From: DATAYF01 sp036272735
GTDB taxonomy: Bacteria; Chloroflexota; Ktedonobacteria; Ktedonobacterales; Ktedonobacteraceae
DNA length: 7,058 nucleotides
Assembly (NCBI GenBank): GCA_036272735.1
Contig: DATAYF010000687.1
Coordinates: forward strand, 1-7,058
Direction of reading: 5' to 3'
Position 1 is the stretch's first letter. The number at the start of each line of letters is the position of its first letter. The notes beneath the pieces are model-generated. The model was not told the origin of the DNA. It saw nothing but the letters and a program-made list of their open reading frames with translations, and did not search any database. Shown here in pieces: positions 1 to 4,748 of the stretch. A program made the translations under genes and the position numbers.

Positions 1-143
1 TCCAGGGCCTCGCGCCCCTCCCACACAAGGAACGGCGCTTCATCCCCCGCTTGAAACACGGGGGCTTTCGCGCTCGGCTCTCTGTAAAAACTATGGTGTG
101 CCTCATCAGCCAGCCAGCCCCGCCAGGCGTCACTATCAACCAT
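1..143 (-). CDS. 5' end of a gene leaving the window; possibly a Ktedonobacteria-type LuxR/MalT-like regulator
   Basis: An ATG at 143-141 opens a minus-strand frame that stays open to the window edge (47 codons). The product begins MVDSDAWRGWLADEAHHSF and continues with an acidic and aromatic stretch, then LVWEGREAL. The pattern W-x-x-W-L followed by about five residues and an S-F pair resembles, from memory, the N-terminus of the large LuxR/MalT-like ATPase regulators that are numerous in Ktedonobacteria. No catalytic or DNA-binding domain lies inside the window, so this family assignment is a weak inference. The start is not supported by a canonical ribosome binding site: the bases just upstream are pyrimidine-rich. 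An in-frame TAG lies four codons upstream of the ATG. It could equally be the start of an unrelated hypothetical protein. Confidence 0.45.
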   Translation of the reverse strand, partial: MVDSDAWRGWLADEAHHSFYREPSAKAPVFQAGDEAPFLVWEGREAL

Positions 144-152
144 AATAGGAGG

Positions 153-368
153 CTACGCGTCGCCTGGTAGCGTCAGAATACCATTGTTTATATGTGGTGT
201 GATGCGTGCCATAATCGCCTCTGTAACTTCTTCCCTATTATCCTGGTTACCCGAAAAGTTACCCAAACGTGTAATACCACGTCGAGGCGGTGCACGGCAA
301 GCGAACCAATTGATGAGTGGCATAGATCCATCATTAACGGTAGGCTCAAGTCTATCGCGCTGTACCAT
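153..368 (-). CDS. Doubtful 71-residue hypothetical protein
   Basis: This short minus-strand ORF starts with ATG at 368-366, directly downstream of an in-frame TAG, and ends at TAG 155-153. The product is hydrophilic, with no signal peptide, membrane segment or recognised motif; a central segment reads GITRLGNFSGNQDNREEV. Its stop is followed nine bases later, in the same reading frame, by the ATG of the gene at the left edge. The two could therefore be an operon pair, or one frame split by a nonsense codon. No good Shine-Dalgarno is visible; the nearest purine-rich stretch is about 12 bases upstream. Plus-strand ORFs also run through this stretch, so it may all be non-coding. I do not recognise the protein. 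Confidence 0.28.
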   Translation of the reverse strand: MVQRDRLEPTVNDGSMPLINWFACRAPPRRGITRLGNFSGNQDNREEVTEAIMARITPHINNGILTLPGDA

Positions 369-506
369 AATAAGCGAGACCTACCAGAACGTTTCCTGTA
401 ATTAGGAGACATTTCACCCTTAGCATTCGTGTTGAGGAGAGTGAGATATTCGCAGGTTGGTTGTATGGCATGCGCCAGGCCGTAGATGTATCGAGGATAG
501 CAAGAA

Positions 507-1223
507 ATGCCCGCCAAGAAAATGACTATTCTTACCGCTGATGACGATCCACAGTTGCAGAAGCTTGTCAAGCGCAACCTGGAACGCGCTGACTACGATG
601 TATTGACAGCCAGCAATGGGCAAGAGGCGCTTACACTGGTGAAGCAGCAAGCGCCAGACGTGGTCCTATTAGATGTAACGATGCCGAACATGGACGGCTT
701 CGAGGTCTGCCGCCGTATACGCACGTTTTCCAATGTCCCCATTCTTATGCTGACGGCGCGAGATGCCGACCAGGACAAGGTGCAGGGACTGGATCTCGGT
801 GCTGACGACTACCTCACCAAGCCCTTCAGCATCGATGAGCTCCTTGCTCGCGTGCGTGCGGTGTTACGTCGTGCGCAGCTTGCCGCCCCAGAGCAAGGAC
901 AACCGGGAACAGCCGCAACGGTGGGTAAAGTGACACTCGATCATGACCAACACAAGGTTACACGCGAAGGACGCGCGATAGATCTCACACCCACGGAGTA
1001 TCGCATGCTGATCTACTTTATGCAAAACGTGGGGCGGGTCGTGACGCAAGATATGTTGCTCGAAAATGTCTGGGGACCGACGTACGTTGGCGAAGGACAC
1101 ATGTTACAAGTGAATATCAATCGTTTACGCCGCAAAATCGAGCCAGACCCGAACCATCCACGCTATATCTTGACCAAAGTGGGCGTTGGGTACCTGTTCA
1201 ACGCGCAACCCGAACAGGCATAA
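507..1223 (+). CDS. OmpR/PhoB-family response regulator (orphan)
   Basis: This 238-residue two-component response regulator should receive a phosphoryl group from a sensor kinase and bind DNA as a dimer to control transcription. The receiver domain spans about residues 6-122. It has the acidic pair Asp12/Asp13, phospho-acceptor Asp56 in VVLLDVTMP, switch Thr83 in MLTAR and Lys105 in TKPF, all conserved. An Ala/Gln/Pro-rich linker (about 124-138) leads to a winged-helix output domain (about 139-233), with the DNA-recognition helix around VNINRLRRKIE and the wing at KVGVGYLF. The length is normal for the family. A GAGGA site at 493-497, nine bases before ATG, supports the start. No histidine kinase is adjacent on either side. 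The next gene is 129 bases away with its own ribosome binding site, so co-transcription is uncertain. I saw no confident promoter in 369-506. Confidence 0.95.
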   Translation: MPAKKMTILTADDDPQLQKLVKRNLERADYDVLTASNGQEALTLVKQQAPDVVLLDVTMPNMDGFEVCRRIRTFSNVPILMLTARDADQDKVQGLDLGADDYLTKPFSIDELLARVRAVLRRAQLAAPEQGQPGTAATVGKVTLDHDQHKVTREGRAIDLTPTEYRMLIYFMQNVGRVVTQDMLLENVWGPTYVGEGHMLQVNINRLRRKIEPDPNHPRYILTKVGVGYLFNAQPEQA

Positions 1224-1338
1224 GCCATACAATAGCGCGCTTCTTCCCCGGTGTGAGCTTTCTCTTTCTATTCCTACCCTTAAATGCTCTTGCAGCAAGA
1301 TGTACCTTATAAATATAGAGACTTATTTGTAATTTTAT

Positions 1339-1344
1339 GGAGGA
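1339..1344 (+). promoter_or_regulatory. Ribosome binding site that fixes a TTG start for the kelch lipoprotein
   Basis: GGAGGA lies eight bases before a TTG at 1353-1355. This is the best Shine-Dalgarno match in the region. The alternative in-frame ATG at 1284 has no comparable site and would put about 23 extra residues in front of the signal peptide. The 1224-1338 stretch upstream contains AT-rich TATAAATATAG around 1308-1318, but no convincing -35 partner. Confidence 0.8.
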
Positions 1345-1352
1345 AAAATATC

Positions 1353-2414
1353 TTGAAGAAGTTTTTGCGGCAATGGCGCATGGTGGTGGTGGGAATTTTG
1401 CTCCTCATGGCGCTATCTTTTGCAGCGTGCGGCTCACTGCTACATAGGAACTCTAGCAGTGGCAAGCCAGGCACGTCGAATCACTCTACAGCGATGACGC
1501 CACGGGGAGCCGCTTCCGGGCAGATCGCACCTGCACGCATAGGGAGTAGCATAGCCTACGATGGGAAGGATAAGCGGGTCGTTGTCTTTGGCGGCGACAA
1601 TGCCCACGATACCTGGACCTGGGATGGTCGGACCTGGACGCAAGCGCATCCAGCCGCCTCGCCAGCAGACCGTAGCGACGCGAGCACGGCTTACGACGCA
1701 GCGACCCAACAACTCGTGCTCTTTGGGGGCGTCAGCCCAACAGGTACAGCTCTGGGCGATACCTGGGTCTGGGATGGCAATAACTGGCAACAGCAGCATC
1801 CTCAGGTTTCCCCGCCCGCCCGTGCCCAGGCCAGCCTCGTGTATGACGCAGCGACCAGGCAACTCGTGCTCTTTGGGGGCGAGACGATGGGAGACCACAA
1901 GACCTCGCCCGCTATGAACGATACCTGGGTCTGGGATGGCAACAACTGGCAACAGCAACATCCTCAGGTTTCCCCGCCCGCCCGTGCCCAGGCCAACATG
2001 ACCTACGATGCTGTCAAACAGCAAGTGCTCCTCTTCGGCGGTACCAATGGCTACCACACGCTCAATGACACCTGGGCCTGGAATGGTACGAACTGGACGC
2101 AGCTCAACCCCGCCACCAAGCCAACCGCACGATCCGGAGCCAGCATGGTCTACGACGCAGCCAAACAGCAAATCGTCTTGTTTGCGGGATCAGACAACGG
2201 CTCGAACGATTTGAGCGATACGTGGATCTGGAACGGGCAAAATTGGCAGCAAGCCAACGCATCCCAGGCTCCCAAAGGCTCCTATACGGTAGCAGCCTAC
2301 GACGAAGCGCAACAGAATGTTGTGGTGTATGCCTTGCAGACGGAGAGCAACAAAACGCTGAGCGCAAGCCAGACCTGGCTATGGAATGGTTCAAACTGGA
2401 CGATGGTGAAATAG
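1353..2414 (+). CDS. Kelch-repeat lipoprotein
   Basis: With the TTG start the product is 353 residues. It opens with a lipoprotein signal peptide: basic MKKFLRQWR, a hydrophobic core at about 10-23, and a lipobox ending FAAC-G, so Cys26 is the likely lipidated residue. Phe at -3 is less usual than Leu. A Ser/Gly/Thr-rich tether (about 27-58) follows. Six tandem kelch-like units start at about residues 61, 106, 157, 211, 259 and 305. Each carries YD, then a V-hydrophobic-FGG strand, then DTW-x-W-x-G-x-x-W and a Pro/Ala/Arg turn. In sequence the later units drift: FGG becomes FAG in unit 5 and is lost in unit 6. Six blades suggest a closed beta-propeller anchored on the outer face of the cytoplasmic membrane. 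Kelch propellers usually bind proteins or glycans; the ligand here cannot be read from sequence. The response regulator lies upstream and a strong terminator follows. Confidence 0.88.
   Translation: MKKFLRQWRMVVVGILLLMALSFAACGSLLHRNSSSGKPGTSNHSTAMTPRGAASGQIAPARIGSSIAYDGKDKRVVVFGGDNAHDTWTWDGRTWTQAHPAASPADRSDASTAYDAATQQLVLFGGVSPTGTALGDTWVWDGNNWQQQHPQVSPPARAQASLVYDAATRQLVLFGGETMGDHKTSPAMNDTWVWDGNNWQQQHPQVSPPARAQANMTYDAVKQQVLLFGGTNGYHTLNDTWAWNGTNWTQLNPATKPTARSGASMVYDAAKQQIVLFAGSDNGSNDLSDTWIWNGQNWQQANASQAPKGSYTVAAYDEAQQNVVVYALQTESNKTLSASQTWLWNGSNWTMVK
1758..1995 (+). repeat. Near-identical tandem duplication within the kelch coding sequence
   Basis: Bases 1758-1833 and 1920-1995 (76 bases, offset 162) differ at only two positions, 1781 T versus 1943 C and 1796 G versus 1958 A. 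Both changes are silent (Asn and Gln codons). A second matched stretch, 1692-1731 versus 1842-1881 (offset 150), encodes the neighbouring YDAAT and LVLFGG strand. The two offsets differ because the inter-strand loops differ in length. This indicates recent blade duplication or gene conversion rather than ancient repeat divergence. Confidence 0.9.
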
Positions 2415-2428
2415 CACCACGCAATGAC

Positions 2429-2472
2429 ACGAAAGTAGCTTCGCAGTCTTTGTGGAGCTACTTTCGTTTTTT
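2429..2472 (+). terminator. Intrinsic terminator after the kelch lipoprotein gene
   Basis: A perfect 12-base-pair stem (2429-2440 with 2456-2467, ACGAAAGTAGCT pairing AGCTACTTTCGT) encloses a 15-base loop, and the T run covers 2467-2472. It begins 15 bases after the kelch stop codon. On the minus strand the hairpin is not followed by a T run, so it should act mainly on plus-strand transcription and not on the converging DUF983 gene. Confidence 0.92.
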
Positions 2473-2491
2473 CCTGATGTATAAAAATTTG

Positions 2492-2863
2492 TTACCAGAG
2501 GTCTTCTCGCGAACGTTCCAGGGGGTGCACGTACAGGTCCATGCTCATCCAGAAGCTACGGCTGTGGCGAAACAGGAGCACAGGCAAAATGACGGTGAAG
2601 GGCGCACCAAAGGCCAGCACTGGCAGCATCGGAATCGCTGGATTGGCGGCCAGGGGAATAGTAAAGAGGCAGATGACGAACTCGCTCAGGACGATGTTGA
2701 TCGCCATCGAGCTGGTAAAGTATCCCTCCTCGCGCTCGTAGTGATACTCACACACGGGGCAGTACTCGTTCATTTTGAAGACGCCCCGAAACAGTTTCCC
2801 TTTACCACACACAGGACAACGTAGCTTCACTGCACGCACTGCCAGGTCAACAAATCTGCTCAT
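2492..2863 (-). CDS. DUF983 family zinc-ribbon membrane protein
   Basis: This 123-residue protein matches the DUF983 layout. An N-terminal zinc-ribbon-like knuckle pair has Cys16/Cys19 in CPVCGKGKLF and Cys35/Cys38 in CPVC. Two hydrophobic segments (about 49-72 and 77-98) form a membrane hairpin, and a short basic and acidic tail ends at about 123. Such proteins are widespread in bacteria and have no firmly established function. The four cysteines suggest a structural metal site on the cytoplasmic side. The ATG at 2863-2861 gives the expected N-terminus. The nearest Shine-Dalgarno-like AAGGAT is about 15 bases away, which is far. The gene lies downstream of the esterase on the same strand, 239 bases away, and has a putative promoter of its own. 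It converges with the kelch gene. Confidence 0.88.
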   Translation of the reverse strand: MSRFVDLAVRAVKLRCPVCGKGKLFRGVFKMNEYCPVCEYHYEREEGYFTSSMAINIVLSEFVICLFTIPLAANPAIPMLPVLAFGAPFTVILPVLLFRHSRSFWMSMDLYVHPLERSREDLW

Positions 2864-2934
2864 AATATGTACATTTTATCCTTTTGCCAAGCCAAAAGTG
2901 GCTGAAAACATCTGCGGAAATGGATCACATTGCC

Positions 2935-2963
2935 ATTGTACCCCGTTGGGGACGGTCCCGCAA
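2935..2963 (-). promoter_or_regulatory. Putative promoter of the DUF983 gene with an operator-like palindrome in the spacer
   Basis: Reading the minus strand, TTGCGG (2963-2958) and TACAAT (2940-2935) are 17 bases apart, a plausible sigma-70-like pair (3 of 6 and 5 of 6 matches). The spacer contains GGGACCGTCCC (2959-2949), two five-base arms around one central base. That is the position expected for a repressor or MerR-like operator. The start codon is about 70 bases downstream. The assignment rests on hexamer matching only. Confidence 0.4.
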
Positions 2964-3000
2964 GAAAGACTGCGACTTCGTCGCCTCTGGTATTCTACTA

Positions 3001-3053
3001 ATATATTCACATGTCTGTATGGGGCCGGGCCCCATACAGACATGTGAATATAT
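3001..3053. repeat. Perfect 53-base palindrome (26-base arms, one central base)
   Basis: Bases 3001-3026 and 3028-3053 are exact reverse complements around the central G at 3027. The arms run from AT-rich ends (ATATATTCAC) to a GC-rich centre (GGGGCC). Transcribed from either strand it would fold into a 25-base-pair stem with a three-base loop. It starts 50 bases after the esterase stop on the minus strand. Neither side is followed by a T run, so it is not a standard intrinsic terminator. It may halt 3' exonucleases, serve as a double-strand RNase substrate or protein site, or be a remnant of a mobile palindromic element. No clear target-site duplication flanks it. Confidence 0.95.
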
Positions 3054-3094
3054 CGTAATCCCGCTTGCGAGGATCATTCAGACTTTTGATCGAC

Positions 3095-3117
3095 ATACGC
3101 GCTCAGTGTGCGCGTAT
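3095..3117 (-). repeat. Hairpin spanning the esterase stop codon
   Basis: ATACGCGC (3095-3102) is the reverse complement of GCGCGTAT (3110-3117). The seven-base loop (3103-3109) contains the esterase TGA stop (3105-3103). No T run follows on the minus strand, so it is not a canonical terminator. It may be a 3'-end stability element or chance. Confidence 0.55.
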
Positions 3118-4071
3118 ATAATGACGCAAGAAGCGGAATTTCTCTTCGTCCTGGTTGGCACCGCCGCCCTCGTGTCCATTGTAGGGATAGAGCTTGAGTT
3201 CTTTTTCACACGTCAGGTGATGGTACACGGCAAAGCCCGTCGAGGGCGGGCAGATGGTATCGAGCAGGCTCACGGCGAGCAGAACCGGGCAGGTAATGTG
3301 CGGCGCGAAGTTCATACCATCGAAGTAGCTCAGCGTGCGATAGCTCTGCTCAACACGCTGTGGGTATTGCTTCCAGTAGTTGACCAGTTCCTGGTACGGG
3401 CCTTCGCTAAACATTGCCACGGCACGCTGGAAATGGCATAAATAGGGCACAGCGGGCATGGCCGCAACAATCCCTTTATCTTTCGCCAGCGCTGCCACCA
3501 CGATGGTCAAGCCGCCGCCCTGGCTGCCACCCGTGACGACGATGGGGCCGACTTCCGGACGTGAACGCACGAAATCGACGGCACGTACGCAATCCATATA
3601 GGCGAAACGATAGTAATAGCTGTAGGGATCGAGGATGCCCCTGGTCATGCAACCGAGAACGGCACCACTTTCGTAGTGATTATTGTCGGGGGTGTCGCCA
3701 TTCTGACCACGCGTATCGACGGCGAAGACAATGTAACCCTGAAGCGCCCAGCTAAGATACTGTACAGGCAGGCCCTTGCTCGCACTGTAGCCGTGATAAA
3801 AGACGATAGCCGGTGTACGACCATCGATAATGAGAGGATGTTTAGGCACGAGGTACCAACCGGCCACGCGCGTATTCGCGCCAAAGCCATCGTAGCGCAC
3901 TTTGTAGACGCTGGCCCGCTCGACTGGATAGTCGTAGGCTTCGAGCGTGGCGTTAAGCGGCTGGTCGTCGCTGGCGGCCATGTTCTGTTGCCAGAACGCC
4001 ATAAAATCATCCTGGGCCGTCAATTCCGGTGTATACTGTTGCAATTCAGCAAGCGGCATATCAACAATCAT
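3103..4071 (-). CDS. CE7 family acetyl xylan esterase / cephalosporin-C deacetylase
   Basis: With the ATG at 4071-4069 the product is 322 residues, the usual size of carbohydrate esterase family 7 (AXE1 domain). This alpha/beta hydrolase removes acetyl groups from xylo-oligosaccharides, other small acetylated sugars and cephalosporin C. All CE7 signatures are present: oxyanion Tyr92 in FYHGY, RGQ at 121-123, nucleophile Ser183 in GGSQGGG, Asp271 in DTICPPST, and His300 with Glu301 in GHEGGG. No signal peptide is seen, so the enzyme is probably cytoplasmic, like the Bacillus homologue, and acts on imported oligosaccharides. GGAG (4083-4080) sits eight bases before this ATG. An earlier in-frame ATG at 4116 falls in the -10 of the promoter and has no ribosome site, so it is rejected. 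The physiological substrate is inferred from the family only. Confidence 0.93.
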   Translation of the reverse strand: MIVDMPLAELQQYTPELTAQDDFMAFWQQNMAASDDQPLNATLEAYDYPVERASVYKVRYDGFGANTRVAGWYLVPKHPLIIDGRTPAIVFYHGYSASKGLPVQYLSWALQGYIVFAVDTRGQNGDTPDNNHYESGAVLGCMTRGILDPYSYYYRFAYMDCVRAVDFVRSRPEVGPIVVTGGSQGGGLTIVVAALAKDKGIVAAMPAVPYLCHFQRAVAMFSEGPYQELVNYWKQYPQRVEQSYRTLSYFDGMNFAPHITCPVLLAVSLLDTICPPSTGFAVYHHLTCEKELKLYPYNGHEGGGANQDEEKFRFLRHYIRAH

Positions 4072-4095
4072 AGAAAAAACTCCACATTTACTGCG

Positions 4096-4123
4096 TTGAA
4101 ATACGATTACTGGCAATCATAAA
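4096..4123 (+). promoter_or_regulatory. Possible promoter for the SRPBCC gene
   Basis: TTGAAA (4096-4101) and CATAAA (4118-4123) lie 16 bases apart on the plus strand, giving about 65 bases of leader before the GTG start. An alternative -10, TATGAT at 4149-4154, matches better but lacks a -35 partner. The choice between them is not settled. Confidence 0.35.
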
Positions 4124-4156
4124 TAGAAGTATTCGGCCTGTCAAGCGCTATGATTG
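4114..4156. repeat. Inverted repeat spanning the divergent promoter region
   Basis: CAATCATA (4114-4121) and TATGATTG (4149-4156) are exact reverse complements separated by 27 bases. The left arm contains the minus-strand -10 hexamer of the esterase promoter. The right arm contains a TATGAT on the plus strand. This suggests either back-to-back promoters sharing hexamers or a two-site operator. Confidence 0.6.
4116..4144 (-). promoter_or_regulatory. Strong sigma-70-like promoter for the esterase gene
   Basis: On the minus strand, consensus TTGACA (4144-4139) is followed after exactly 17 bases by TATGAT (4121-4116), a five-of-six match to TATAAT. Transcription would begin near 4108, leaving a leader of about 37 bases that carries the GGAG site at 4083-4080. 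This independently supports the 4071 start of the esterase. Confidence 0.72.
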
Positions 4157-4179
4157 TTTCGTGGGCGAGCGTGAAACAG

Positions 4180-4185
4180 AAGGAG
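4180..4185 (+). promoter_or_regulatory. Ribosome binding site fixing the GTG start of the SRPBCC gene
   Basis: AAGGAG lies eight bases before the GTG at 4194-4196. A longer reading from GTG at 4161 would add 11 residues and swallow this site, so the shorter form is preferred. Confidence 0.8.
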
Positions 4186-4193
4186 CATCTTTT

Positions 4194-4625
4194 GTGCGTA
4201 TAGAAAAGCAAGTCATCATTCATAAACCGATTGAAGAGGTATTTGCCTTTTTGACGGATATGCGCAACGTCCCACGTTGGACGCTGGTGAAGAGCATTCG
4301 GCCCAGCGATCCCAACGACCCCAGCGTAGCCGTGGGCAAGACCTTTGTCCAGCATATCGAGTTTATGAACCAGCACTTCGAGGTGCAGACCGAAGTAACT
4401 CACTACGAGCCACCACGCCTGTTCGCGTTTCTGCTCAAATCGGGGCCGCTGCCCCTGGAAAGCCGCTTCACGCTAACACCCGACGATGATGGAACACAGC
4501 TCACACTGGTTGGCGAGGGAGAGCCAGGGAGCGTGTTGAAAGTGCTCGGTCCACTGGCTGTAAACATTGCCCGGAAGCAGCTCGATAGCCAGTTGAACAC
4601 GCTGAAAAGCATCATGGAAGGCTAG
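4194..4625 (+). CDS. SRPBCC superfamily protein (polyketide cyclase/dehydrase-like lipid-binding fold)
   Basis: The 143-residue product has the START/Bet v1-like helix-grip layout. A first strand (about 3-9, EKQVIIHK) leads to a helix pair PIEEVFAFLTDMRNVPRW (about 10-27). A curved sheet with the alternating pattern of the family includes FEVQTEVTHYEPPRLFAF. A long C-terminal helix (about 110-141) closes the hydrophobic pocket. Members bind small hydrophobic ligands or act as cyclases, but there is no universal catalytic motif, so the ligand cannot be named. No signal peptide or membrane segment is seen; a cytoplasmic location is likely. It is divergent from the esterase and shares its promoter region. 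It is co-directional with the acetoacetyl-CoA synthetase 123 bases downstream, with which it might be co-transcribed since no convincing terminator separates them. Confidence 0.82.
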   Translation: MRIEKQVIIHKPIEEVFAFLTDMRNVPRWTLVKSIRPSDPNDPSVAVGKTFVQHIEFMNQHFEVQTEVTHYEPPRLFAFLLKSGPLPLESRFTLTPDDDGTQLTLVGEGEPGSVLKVLGPLAVNIARKQLDSQLNTLKSIMEG

Positions 4626-4657
4626 AAAGTGATGTACGCCTGATCGGGCGCAGTAAT

Positions 4658-4687
4658 TTGAATACACGGCCATTCTTATCATAAAAT
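4658..4687 (+). promoter_or_regulatory. Possible promoter for the acetoacetyl-CoA synthetase gene
   Basis: TTGAAT (4658-4663) and TAAAAT (4682-4687) are separated by 18 bases, four-of-six and five-of-six matches to consensus. Transcription would begin near 4694 and give a leader of roughly 55 bases that includes the hairpin at 4711-4726. Confidence 0.38.
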
Positions 4688-4710
4688 AGATTAGCTTCTT
4701 GTTGAGTGGA

Positions 4711-4726
4711 GGAACGATGCCGTTCC
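4711..4726 (+). promoter_or_regulatory. Small perfect hairpin in the synthetase leader, with an ATG in its loop
   Basis: GGAACG (4711-4716) and CGTTCC (4721-4726) form a six-base-pair stem around the four-base loop ATGC. The stem overlaps a GGAGGA ribosome-site-like sequence (4708-4713). The loop holds an ATG (4717-4719) that opens a 26-codon frame overlapping the synthetase start out of frame. As DNA it is also a plausible operator palindrome. Confidence 0.5.
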
Positions 4727-4748
4727 AACATAGGAAAGGTCCGTGTAT

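Noticed and set aside
441..485. 14-codon frame starting GTG just after GAGGAGA upstream of the response regulator
   Set aside because: The spacing between the purine run and the GTG is effectively zero, and the product is short and featureless.
1440..2171. 243-residue minus-strand open frame across the kelch gene
   Set aside because: It mirrors the repetitive plus-strand kelch coding sequence. The translation is low-complexity and repeats the GPGI pattern forced by the TW-x-W codons. No ribosome site supports it, and the plus-strand protein has a signal peptide and clear domains.
2222..2824. 200-residue plus-strand frame spanning the kelch end, the terminator and DUF983
   Set aside because: It crosses a strong terminator and lies antisense to a protein with clear DUF983 motifs. 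The translation has no recognisable domain.
2972..2984. GCGAC-TTC-GTCGC mini-hairpin as part of a structured RNA
   Set aside because: A five-base-pair stem without further supporting helices or a known RNA motif is not enough to call an RNA gene.
3001..3053. Reading the palindrome as an ordinary bidirectional terminator
   Set aside because: No T run follows on either strand: the plus side continues CGTAATCCC and the minus side TAGTAGAATACC.
2884..3441. 185-residue plus-strand frame through the palindrome and into the esterase
   Set aside because: It is antisense to the conserved C-terminus of the CE7 esterase and has no plausible ribosome site.
4072..4116. Extending the esterase N-terminus to the ATG at 4116
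   Set aside because: That ATG falls in the -10 hexamer of a near-consensus promoter and has no ribosome site. The 4071 start has GGAG at eight bases and gives the standard CE7 length.
4637..4650. CGCC...GGCG hairpin after the SRPBCC stop as a terminator
   Set aside because: The stem is only four base pairs and no T tract follows closely.
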